This document shows, piece after piece, positions 56,548 through 64,000 of a stretch of 64,000 nucleotides of DNA (its first letter is position 1; each line of letters begins with the position of its first letter). The stretch spans positions 124,001 to 188,000 of the forward strand of contig NZ_BCTT01000005.1 in the NCBI RefSeq assembly GCF_001590905.1, written 5' to 3'. The position numbers and the translations under genes are program-made. The notes beneath the pieces are model-generated. The model searched no databases, was not told the origin of the DNA, and worked only from the letters and a program-made list of their open reading frames with translations. The DNA comes from Serratia grimesii NBRC 13537. Its GTDB lineage: Bacteria; Pseudomonadota; Gammaproteobacteria; Enterobacterales; Enterobacteriaceae.

Positions 56548-59500
56548 TCAGTGATGCTCGACCGGATGGCTGTGTTCTACATCCTCAGACTTCTTGCTGA
56601 AGCGACGGCGAACCACCACGAAGAAGACCGGAACAAAGAAGATGGCCAGAACGGTTGCGGTGATCATCCCGCCCATAACGCCGGTACCTACTGCGTTCTG
56701 TGCACCGGAGCCTGCACCGCTACTGATAACCAGCGGTAGTACCCCGAGGATGAATGCCAGTGAAGTCATCAGAATCGGACGAAGACGCATACGTACCGCT
56801 TCTAATGTGGCTTCTATCAGACCTTTGCCTTCTTTATCCATCAGGTCTTTGGCGAATTCCACAATCAATATGGCGTTCTTCGCTGACAGACCTATGGTGG
56901 TCAACAGCCCCACCTGGAAGTACACGTCGTTGTTCAGGCCGCGCATCGTGGCTGCCAACAGCGCACCGATAACCCCCAGTGGCAGAACCAGCATAACCGA
57001 GAACGGAATTGACCAGCTTTCATACAATGCAGCCAGACACAGGAACACCACCAGAATCGAGATGGCATACAGCGCAGGAGCCTGGTTACCGGACAGACGT
57101 TCCTGATAGGACATACCGGTCCAGTCATAACCAATGCCGCTCGGCAGTTTCGAAGCCAACTCTTCCATCATGTTCATTGCTTCACCGGTACTCTTACCCG
57201 GTGCAGCCTGACCCAGAATTTCCATGGAAGGCAGGCCGTTATAACGTTCCAGACGTGGTGAACCGTATTCCCATTTCGCGGAAGCGAAGGCGGAGAACGG
57301 AACCATCTGGCCGCTAGTGCCACGAACAAACCATTTGTTGATGTCTTCTGGCAACATACGGAACGGTGCGTCAGCCTGCACGTATACTTTCTTCACACGA
57401 CCGCGGTCGATGAAGTCGTTAACGTATGAACCACCCAGTGCCGTTGTCAGCGTGCTGTTAATGGTGGTGATGCTAACACCCAGCGCCTTGGCTTTCTCTT
57501 GGTCGATAATCAGCTTGAACTGCGGCGTATCTTCCAAACCGTTTGGACGCATGCCCACCAGTAAGTCCGGATGCTTGGCTGCCATACCCAACAACTGGTT
57601 ACGTGCTTCGGTCAGTTTTTCATGCCCCAGGCCACCCTGGTCAATCAGCTGGAAGTCGAAACCGGTCGCGGTACCCAATTCGATAATCGCTGGCAAGTTA
57701 AACGGGAATACCAAGCCGTCTTTAATTTGCGAGAACGCACCCATGGCGCGGCCTGCAATCGCCGGCACTTTATTCTGTTCACCTTTACGCTCGGACCAGT
57801 CTTTCAGGCTGACGAACGACAGACCGTTGTTCTGACCATTACCGTTAAAGCCGAAGCCCGCAACGGTAAACACAGAAACGACGTTATCTTTTTCTTTGGT
57901 CAGGAAGTAGTCGGTGACTTCTTCCAGTACCTTAGAGGTACGCGCTTCGGTGGCACCCGCTGGCAACTGTACCATGGTCAGCAATATGCCCTGGTCTTCG
58001 TCCGGCAGGAACGAAGAAGGCAGACGCAGGAACAATAGCCCCATACCTACAACGATCAGCAGGTAGATCACCAGATAACGACCAGTGCTGCGCAGAATGC
58101 CCGCGACGCTGTCGGTGTAGTGGTGGGTGCTCTTTTCGAACATGCGGTTAAACCAACCGAAGAAGCCGGTTTTAACCCCGTGATCGCCCTTCGGCACAGG
58201 TTTGAGCATGGTGGCGCACAGTGCTGGTGTCAGGATCAACGCAACCAGTACTGACAGTGCCATCGCAGAAACGATAGTGATGGAGAACTGACGGTAGATA
58301 GCACCCGTTGAGCCGCCAAAGAATGCCATTGGTACGAATACCGCTGACAGCACCATGGCAATACCGACCAACGCGCCCTGAATCTGCTCCATCGATTTCT
58401 TGGTGGCTTCTTTCGGCGGGAGTCCCTCTTCGGACATCACACGCTCGACGTTCTCTACCACCACGATGGCGTCATCCACCAACAAGCCTATCGCCAGCAC
58501 CATGCCGAACATCGTCAGGGTGTTTATCGAGAAGCCAAACGCCGCGAGAATCGCAAAGGTCCCCAGCAATACTACCGGTACCGCAATCGTTGGGATCAGC
58601 GTTGCACGGAAGTTCTGCAGGAACAAATACATCACCAGGAACACCAGGATGATGGCTTCGATCAGCGTTTTTACCACTTCGTTAATTGAGATTTTAACGA
58701 ACGGGGTCGTGTCGTACGGGTAAACCACTTTCATCCCTTGAGGGAAGAAAGGTTGCATCTTGGTCAGCGCGTCTTTAACCGCTTTCGCGGTGTTCAGGGC
58801 GTTGGCGCCTGTAGCCAGTTTGATACCCAAGCCAGCAGCCGGTTTACCGTTATAACGCGCGGTAACGGCATAGCTTTCCGCACCACGTTCAATGTGTGCG
58901 ACATCTCTCAAGCGAACCTGAGAACCGTCAGCATTCACCTTCAGCAGAATTTTACCGAACTCTTCTGGAGAGGTCAGACGGGTCTGCGCAATGATTGATG
59001 CGTTAAGTTGTTGACCTGGCACCGGTGGCATCCCACCCAATTGCCCTGCGGCAATCTGGTTGTTCTGCTCGGTGATGGCGGACGTTACGTCCGTCGTGGT
59101 CAGTTGGAAATTGTTCAGCTTGTTTGGATCCAACCAGATGCGCATGGCGTACTGGGCACCAAACAGTTGCACTTCACCCACACCGGATGAACGGCTGATA
59201 GGGTCTTTGATGTTAGAGGCTACATAGTCCGCGATATCGTCCTGAGTCATGCTCGGATCGTCGGAAATGAAGCCAGCAACCATCAGGAAGCTGCTGCTCG
59301 ATTTTTCAACTTTCAGGCCCTGCTGCTGTACTTCTTGTGGCAGCAGCGGTGTAGCCAGTGACAATTTGTTCTGAACCTGAACCTGTGCGATATCAGGGTC
59401 GGTGCCAGAGTTAAATGTCAATGTAATGGTGACGCTACCAGAGGAGTCACTGGTGGAGGACATGTACATCAGATTATCGATACCGTTCATATTCTGTTCG

Positions 59501-59694
59501 ATAATCTGAGTGACGGTATCCTGCACCGTTTTTGCATCCGCGCCTGGATAGTTTGCGGAAATACTGACCGCTGGTGGTGCAATAGTTGGATACTGCGCAA
59601 TAGGCAGTTTCATTATTGCAAGCACCCCCGCCAACATGACGATGATGGCGATTACCCAGGCGAAAATCGGGCGATCTATAAAGAACTTAGCCAT
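56548..59694 (-). CDS. acrB: RND multidrug efflux pump, inner-membrane subunit AcrB
   Basis: 1048 aa (E. coli 1049), trimeric proton-driven drug exporter working with AcrA and TolC. Twelve membrane helices in two repeats. The proton-relay Asp pair lies in [17 protein letters not shown], with the partner Lys in [18 protein letters not shown]. The C-terminus is His-rich (HSHPVEHH). 17 bp after acrA. The order acrR-acrA-acrB is the same as in E. coli. Confidence 0.98.
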   Translation of the reverse strand: MAKFFIDRPIFAWVIAIIVMLAGVLAIMKLPIAQYPTIAPPAVSISANYPGADAKTVQDTVTQIIEQNMNGIDNLMYMSSTSDSSGSVTITLTFNSGTDPDIAQVQVQNKLSLATPLLPQEVQQQGLKVEKSSSSFLMVAGFISDDPSMTQDDIADYVASNIKDPISRSSGVGEVQLFGAQYAMRIWLDPNKLNNFQLTTTDVTSAITEQNNQIAAGQLGGMPPVPGQQLNASIIAQTRLTSPEEFGKILLKVNADGSQVRLRDVAHIERGAESYAVTARYNGKPAAGLGIKLATGANALNTAKAVKDALTKMQPFFPQGMKVVYPYDTTPFVKISINEVVKTLIEAIILVFLVMYLFLQNFRATLIPTIAVPVVLLGTFAILAAFGFSINTLTMFGMVLAIGLLVDDAIVVVENVERVMSEEGLPPKEATKKSMEQIQGALVGIAMVLSAVFVPMAFFGGSTGAIYRQFSITIVSAMALSVLVALILTPALCATMLKPVPKGDHGVKTGFFGWFNRMFEKSTHHYTDSVAGILRSTGRYLVIYLLIVVGMGLLFLRLPSSFLPDEDQGILLTMVQLPAGATEARTSKVLEEVTDYFLTKEKDNVVSVFTVAGFGFNGNGQNNGLSFVSLKDWSERKGEQNKVPAIAGRAMGAFSQIKDGLVFPFNLPAIIELGTATGFDFQLIDQGGLGHEKLTEARNQLLGMAAKHPDLLVGMRPNGLEDTPQFKLIIDQEKAKALGVSITTINSTLTTALGGSYVNDFIDRGRVKKVYVQADAPFRMLPEDINKWFVRGTSGQMVPFSAFASAKWEYGSPRLERYNGLPSMEILGQAAPGKSTGEAMNMMEELASKLPSGIGYDWTGMSYQERLSGNQAPALYAISILVVFLCLAALYESWSIPFSVMLVLPLGVIGALLAATMRGLNNDVYFQVGLLTTIGLSAKNAILIVEFAKDLMDKEGKGLIEATLEAVRMRLRPILMTSLAFILGVLPLVISSGAGSGAQNAVGTGVMGGMITATVLAIFFVPVFFVVVRRRFSKKSEDVEHSHPVEHH

Positions 59695-59711
59695 GTCTTA
59701 CCGGCTCCTTT

Positions 59712-60899
59712 TTATGACTTCTGCGCTTCAGACTGCGGCTGCTTTTGCGCCTGAGTGTCAACTTCCTGCACTTTTACCTGAGCGCCTGGGCGGGCTTTCA
59801 TCAGACCGGTGACAATCACGCGGTCGCCGGCTTTCAAACCGTCGGTAACCAGCCATTTGTCGCCAATCGCCTGATCCGCTTTCAGTGTGCGCAATTCGAC
59901 TTTGTCGTCAGCGCCCACGACCAGCGCGGTAGCTTCGCCACGTGGATTACGTGTTACACCCTGTTGTGGTACCAGCAACGCATCGCTACGTACACCTTCA
60001 TCCAGACGCGCACGAACGAACATGCCCGGCAGCAGGATATCGTTCGGGTTCGGGAACACGGCGCGAATAGTGATGGAGCCCGTGGTTTCATCAACTGTGA
60101 CGTCAGAGAATTCCAGCGTGCCTTCTTGCTCGTATTGCGCACCGTTTTCCAGCAGCAGTTTCACCTTGGCCTTACCGTTTTCCTGTTTCAGCGCACCGCT
60201 GGCCAGTTCTTGCTTCAGACGCAGGAAATCGTTGCTCGACTGTGTGACGTCAACGTACATCGGATCAAGTTGCTGCACGGTGGACAGTGCAGTGGTCTGG
60301 CCGTTAGTCACCAGCGCACCTTCAGTTACGGCAGATTTGCCGATACGTCCGGAGATCGGTGAAGTCACTTTGGTGTAAGCCAGGTTGATGCGTGCGGTTT
60401 CCACTGCGGCTTTTGCAGCGACTACTGCGGCTTCTGCCTGCTGCAACGTGGAGACAGCGGTATCGTAATCTTGCTTACTGATGTAACTGGTACCCAGCAA
60501 TGGTTTGTAGCGGTTTACCGTGACGCGCGCGATCGATGCGCTTGCCTGTGCTTTGGCCAAATCGCCTTTGGCACTGTCATAGCTTGCCTGATAGGTGGCA
60601 GGATCGATCTGATACAGGGAAGACCCTGCTTTGATATCACTGCCTTCAACAAAGTTGCGTTTCAGGATAATACCGCTGACCTGAGGGCGAACTTCGGCGA
60701 TACGATACGCAGCGGTACGGCCAGGAAGATCGGTAGTAATGTTGAGAGGCTCTGCCTTCAATGTCACTACACCCACTTCGGGAGCCGGTTGTTGGGCGCC
60801 TTGCTGTTGGGTTTCTTTATCGTTACATCCTGTAAGCATTAAGCTGCCTGAAAGCATCAGAACTGCCGCCAGAGGCGTTAACCCTCTGTTTTTGTTCAT
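59712..60899 (-). CDS. acrA: RND efflux periplasmic adaptor AcrA
   Basis: 395 aa lipoprotein; lipobox LTGC with Cys25. Lipoyl-like domain, alpha-hairpin, beta-barrel and membrane-proximal domains in family order (VRPQVSGIILKRNFVEGSDI, then TKVTSPISGRIGKSAVTEGALV). Bridges AcrB and TolC. First gene of acrAB; its promoter overlaps the acrR operator region. Confidence 0.98.
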   Translation of the reverse strand: MNKNRGLTPLAAVLMLSGSLMLTGCNDKETQQQGAQQPAPEVGVVTLKAEPLNITTDLPGRTAAYRIAEVRPQVSGIILKRNFVEGSDIKAGSSLYQIDPATYQASYDSAKGDLAKAQASASIARVTVNRYKPLLGTSYISKQDYDTAVSTLQQAEAAVVAAKAAVETARINLAYTKVTSPISGRIGKSAVTEGALVTNGQTTALSTVQQLDPMYVDVTQSSNDFLRLKQELASGALKQENGKAKVKLLLENGAQYEQEGTLEFSDVTVDETTGSITIRAVFPNPNDILLPGMFVRARLDEGVRSDALLVPQQGVTRNPRGEATALVVGADDKVELRTLKADQAIGDKWLVTDGLKAGDRVIVTGLMKARPGAQVKVQEVDTQAQKQPQSEAQKS

Positions 60900-60989
60900 A
60901 GAAAAACCTCAAGTGTCCGATTTCAAAATGATCAATGGATCACAAGCTTTAAAACCCATTGCTGCGTTAATTATATGTGCGTGCTATGG

Positions 60990-61013
60990 TACATACATAC
61001 GCGAATGTATGTA
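60990..61013. promoter_or_regulatory. AcrR operator
   Basis: 24-bp palindrome with half-sites TACATACAT and ATGTATGTA around ACGCGA, the same design as the E. coli AcrR site. Located between the divergent acrA and acrR, 29 bp before acrR. Confidence 0.9.
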
Positions 61014-61041
61014 AATCACACTCCCCCGAAAAAACAACGTC

Positions 61042-61725
61042 ATGGCACGAAAAACCAAACAGCAGGCGCTAGAAACTCGACAGCACATACTTGATGCTGC
61101 GGTGCAAGAATTCTCTGAACGTGGCGTTTCTGCAACGTCACTGACAGATATTGCCACCGCTGCCGGGGTTACGCGTGGTGCAATTTATTGGCACTTCAAG
61201 AACAAGGTAGACCTGTTTAACGAAGTTTGGGAATTATCAGAGTCGAAAATAGGCGATCTCGAACTAGAGTATCAGGCAAAGTTCCCCGAGAATCCACTGC
61301 GTATTTTACGAGAAATTCTGATTTACATTCTGACAGCTACGGTCGATGACAGCCGCCGGAGAGCGCTGATGGAAATCGTTTTCCACAAGTGCGAATTCGT
61401 GGGTGAAATGATGCCGTTGCAGGAAGCACGTAAAGTGCTGTATCTGGCCGGTTACGAACGCATCGAGTCGGTACTGCGAGACTGTATGGGCCATGGCCAA
61501 TTGCCTGCTGATTTACATACCCGCCGTGCGGCGATCATCCTGCACGCTTATATTACCGGCCTGATGGAAAACTGGCTGTTTATGCCGGAGAGCTTTGACT
61601 TGAAAGCAGAAGCCACGATGCTGATAGATTCTTTCCTCGAAATGGCCCAGTTTAGCCCAACCTTGCGTATCAAGCCGGAAGAGCTGGCGGCACTGCCGTG
61701 CAGCGTCGAAAGTCATCCTTTATAG
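61042..61725 (+). CDS. acrR: TetR-family repressor AcrR
   Basis: 227 aa (E. coli 215). N-terminal TetR helix-turn-helix [26 protein letters not shown] (about 29-54) and a large C-terminal drug-binding domain. Represses acrAB and itself at the palindrome 60990-61013. The C-terminal tail is a little longer than in E. coli. Confidence 0.97.
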   Translation: MARKTKQQALETRQHILDAAVQEFSERGVSATSLTDIATAAGVTRGAIYWHFKNKVDLFNEVWELSESKIGDLELEYQAKFPENPLRILREILIYILTATVDDSRRRALMEIVFHKCEFVGEMMPLQEARKVLYLAGYERIESVLRDCMGHGQLPADLHTRRAAIILHAYITGLMENWLFMPESFDLKAEATMLIDSFLEMAQFSPTLRIKPEELAALPCSVESHPL

Positions 61726-61735
61726 GAGAAGCACT

Positions 61736-62089
61736 ATGTCATCTGTTGTGTTGATCGCCAATGGCGCCGCCTATGGTCACGAATCGTTATTTAATGCATT
61801 ACGCCTGGCGATTGCGCTGAAAGAACAGCAAACCGATCTCGATCTGAAACTGTTCCTGATGTCTGATGCGGTGGTCGCCGGCCTCGCTGGGCAACAGCCG
61901 CATGAAGGCTACCATTTGCAGCAGATGCTGGAAATTCTCACTGCACAGCAGGTACCGGTGAAGCTGTGTAAAACCTGCGCGGATGCGCGGGGGGTTAGCC
62001 GGTTACCGCTGGCTGACGGCGTAGAGATCGGCACGTTGGTTGAGTTGGCGCAGTGGACGCTGGCGGCCGAGAAAGTGCTGACGTTCTGA
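61736..62089 (+). CDS. ychN: DsrE-family protein YchN
   Basis: 117 aa, the same length as E. coli YchN and closely matching (NGAAYGHESLFNALRLAIAL; KLCKTCADARG with conserved Cys; VEIGTLVELAQWTL). Hexameric sulfur-relay-like fold; function unknown. In E. coli ychN lies elsewhere, so its position between acrR and mscK is a local rearrangement. It starts 10 bp after acrR behind AGGAGAAG, so it is probably co-transcribed with the repressor. Confidence 0.93.
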   Translation: MSSVVLIANGAAYGHESLFNALRLAIALKEQQTDLDLKLFLMSDAVVAGLAGQQPHEGYHLQQMLEILTAQQVPVKLCKTCADARGVSRLPLADGVEIGTLVELAQWTLAAEKVLTF

Positions 62090-62189
62090 TTCCGGTACAT
62101 CTGTACATCACCAGCAATGCTTTTCTTATTCTTTGGCTATCTGCGATCGTGATAATCTTTCTGCTTCTTTATTGATTCGAAGCTAAATC

Positions 62190-64000
62190 ATGCATCGCAG
62201 GTTAGTTAAACGCCCTTTTTCAGCGTTACCCTCGTTCCTTGGTGTGGATCTCTGCCGCACGCTTGTCCTATTTTTGTTGATCGCGGTTTGCGCGGTCTGC
62301 CAGCCCACGGCCTATGCTGCGCTGAATGGCGATCTACCGTCTCGCAGCGAAATTCAAAGCCAACTGGATGCGTTGAATAAGCAAAAAACGCTGACGCCGG
62401 TGAATAAACTGACCCAGCAGGATTTGACCCGTACGCTTGAACTGTTGGATGCAATCGAACGCACCAAACAAGATGGGGCCCAGCTTAAACAGCAACTGCA
62501 ATTGGCTCCGGGCAAATTACGGCAGGTGACCGCTGATCTAGAGGCGTTGAAAGTGCCGGTAGACAGTGCGGCTGCCAGAGCTGAACTGTTGCCGCTTTCG
62601 CTACGCCAGTTAGAAACCCGACTCTATCAGACGCTTGACGACTTGCAGACGGCGCAAGAAAACCTGTCGACTTATAACAGCCAACTGGTTTCATTGCAGA
62701 CCCAGCCAGAGCGGGTACAAAGCAGTATGTATACTGCTTCGCAGCGCCTGCAGGAAATCCGCAACCAAATCAATGACCAAACGCCGGGCCAGAGTTCATT
62801 GCGCGACAGCCAGTTGGTGATGCTGGCAACTGAACAGACGTTGCTCAACGCGCAAATTGATCTACAGCGAAAAAGTCTGGAAGCCAACACCACCTTGCAG
62901 GATCTGTTGCAGAAGCAGCGGGATTACACCACCGGGCACATTGATGCACTGGACCATAACGTGCAGCTACTGCAAGAGGTGGTCAACAGTAAGCGGTTGA
63001 CGTTATCGGAAAAAACCGCGAAAGAAGCACAGAATCCGGAAGATGCGACAGATATTCAGCATGATCAGTTGGTCAGCAAAGAGCTGGATGTTAACCGGCA
63101 ACTTAGTCAACGGCTGATCGCGGCGACTGAAGAGAGCAACGTGTTGTTCCAACAGAATATTCGGGTGAAGAACTGGCTCGATCGTGGCTTGCAGGCGGAA
63201 CGCAATCTGAAGGAACAAATCCAGGTACTGAAAGGCAGCCTGGTGTTGTCGCGCATTTTGTATCAGCAGCAACAAAGTCTGCCGCAGGGAACGCTGGTGG
63301 CTGATATGGGGACACGCATTGCCGATCTCCGTCTGGAGCAATTTGATATCAACCAGCAGCGTGACGATCTGTTCAAGGGTGATGATTACATCAATAAGTT
63401 GGTCGCCGATAGTAAAGAAAAAGCCAGTGCGGACGTGCTTGATGCCTTGAATGAAATCGTCGATATGCGGCGTGAGCTGTTGGATCAGTTGAATAAACAG
63501 CTCAGCAATCAGTTGGCACAATCGATCAGCTTACAGATCAACCAGCAACAGTTGACCAGTGTTAACACCTCGCTACGAGATACGCTAACCCAGCAGATTT
63601 TCTGGGTAAACAGCAATAAGCCGGTCGATTTGGCATGGTTGAAAGCATTGCCGGGGGCGGTCAAAGATCAAATTGCCGCGCTCGATTTCAAAATAGACAT
63701 CGGCAAAATGCTGCAAGGTGGGTTGAATTCATTAGTCATCCTTATCCCGCTGTTGCTGTTACTGGGTTTGCTACGTTGGCGCTATAAGCTGATCGACAAT
63801 CATTTGCAGAAACTGGCGAATGATGTCGGGCAGTTAAAGCGCGATAGCCAATTGCATACGCCGAAAGCCATTATTTTGACCCTGTTGAAGGTATTACCAG
63901 GTTCGGCGCTATTGCTCGGCGCCGGTTTCTGGTGTTACCGGACAGATATTGGCCTCAGTGACTTTATTTGGGCACTCTCGCAGCAGTTAGCGATGTTCTG
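62190..64000 (+). CDS. mscK: Potassium-dependent mechanosensitive channel MscK (3' end outside window)
   Basis: First 603 residues of a protein of about 1120 aa. Signal peptide with a hydrophobic LVLFLLIAVCAVC segment and probable cleavage after PTAYA. A long periplasmic Gln-rich, coiled-coil-prone domain follows to about residue 505, then the first membrane helices (LNSLVILIPLLLLLGLLRW; LLKVLPGSALLLGAGFWCY). Opens under hypoosmotic stress. Location downstream of acrR as in E. coli, apart from the ychN insertion. Confidence 0.95.
   Translation, partial: MHRRLVKRPFSALPSFLGVDLCRTLVLFLLIAVCAVCQPTAYAALNGDLPSRSEIQSQLDALNKQKTLTPVNKLTQQDLTRTLELLDAIERTKQDGAQLKQQLQLAPGKLRQVTADLEALKVPVDSAAARAELLPLSLRQLETRLYQTLDDLQTAQENLSTYNSQLVSLQTQPERVQSSMYTASQRLQEIRNQINDQTPGQSSLRDSQLVMLATEQTLLNAQIDLQRKSLEANTTLQDLLQKQRDYTTGHIDALDHNVQLLQEVVNSKRLTLSEKTAKEAQNPEDATDIQHDQLVSKELDVNRQLSQRLIAATEESNVLFQQNIRVKNWLDRGLQAERNLKEQIQVLKGSLVLSRILYQQQQSLPQGTLVADMGTRIADLRLEQFDINQQRDDLFKGDDYINKLVADSKEKASADVLDALNEIVDMRRELLDQLNKQLSNQLAQSISLQINQQQLTSVNTSLRDTLTQQIFWVNSNKPVDLAWLKALPGAVKDQIAALDFKIDIGKMLQGGLNSLVILIPLLLLLGLLRWRYKLIDNHLQKLANDVGQLKRDSQLHTPKAIILTLLKVLPGSALLLGAGFWCYRTDIGLSDFIWALSQQLAMF

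Noticed and set aside
1..64000. tRNA or rRNA genes, prophage, integron, CRISPR array, complete insertion sequence
   Set aside because: None recognised by reading both strands; apart from ffs no structural RNA gene and no transposase or integrase coding sequence was found.

Overview
The window looks like a chromosomal stretch of an enterobacterium of the Serratia/Yersinia type. From nusB to acrR the gene order follows the Escherichia coli backbone almost gene for gene: ribH-nusB-thiL-pgpA, yajO-dxs-ispA-xseB, thiI, yajL-panE, yajQ, yajR, cyoABCDE, ampG-yajG, bolA, tig, clpP-clpX-lon, hupB, ppiD, ybaV, fadM, queC, ybaE, cof, decR, mdlAB, glnK-amtB, tesB, ybaY, ybaZ, ffs, hha-tomB, acrAB-acrR, mscK. 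The Hha protein is 67 aa and reads like Yersinia YmoA, and degenerate ERIC elements are frequent. Both point to Serratia or a close relative. The genus is an inference; no marker such as rRNA is present.

Layout. 0-10 kb: riboflavin, thiamine and isoprenoid genes plus small stress proteins. 10-20 kb: yajQ, yajR, the cytochrome bo3 operon and peptidoglycan recycling (ampG). 20-30 kb: the protein quality-control block (trigger factor, ClpXP, Lon, HU-beta, PpiD). 30-44 kb: fadM, queC, ybaE and cof; a divergent cysteine desulfhydrase/Lrp-family pair (ccdA-like/decR); the MdlAB exporter; and the nitrogen pair glnK-amtB with a sigma-54 promoter and an NtrC-like site. 44.3 kb: the 4.5S RNA gene.

Two segments break the E. 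coli order. Between ffs and hha (44.7-51.6 kb) lie a periplasmic alkyl sulfatase, a 600-bp AT-rich non-coding stretch, an adenine-type permease, adenine deaminase and a divergent LysR regulator. Between tomB and acrB (52.4-56.2 kb) lie an unrecognised 117-aa protein, a zinc/manganese-type ABC importer preceded by a small membrane ORF, and the zinc-independent ribosomal paralogues L31B and L36B. Near-identical Zur-box-like palindromes stand in front of the importer and of the ribosomal pair. This makes a compact zinc-starvation island: one arm imports zinc, the other replaces zinc-carrying ribosomal proteins.

The least expected non-coding signal is a ~125-bp palindromic repeat present twice, after yajQ and after mdlB, in opposite orientations. 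The two cores are about 94% identical by eye. In each place the core is flanked on both sides by a copy of that locus's own Rho-independent terminator, and the terminators differ between the two loci. This looks like a mobile miniature element that enters terminators and duplicates them. A third tandem terminator pair, with an unrelated spacer, follows acrB. Six ERIC-like elements, from full length to about 57 bp, also lie between genes.
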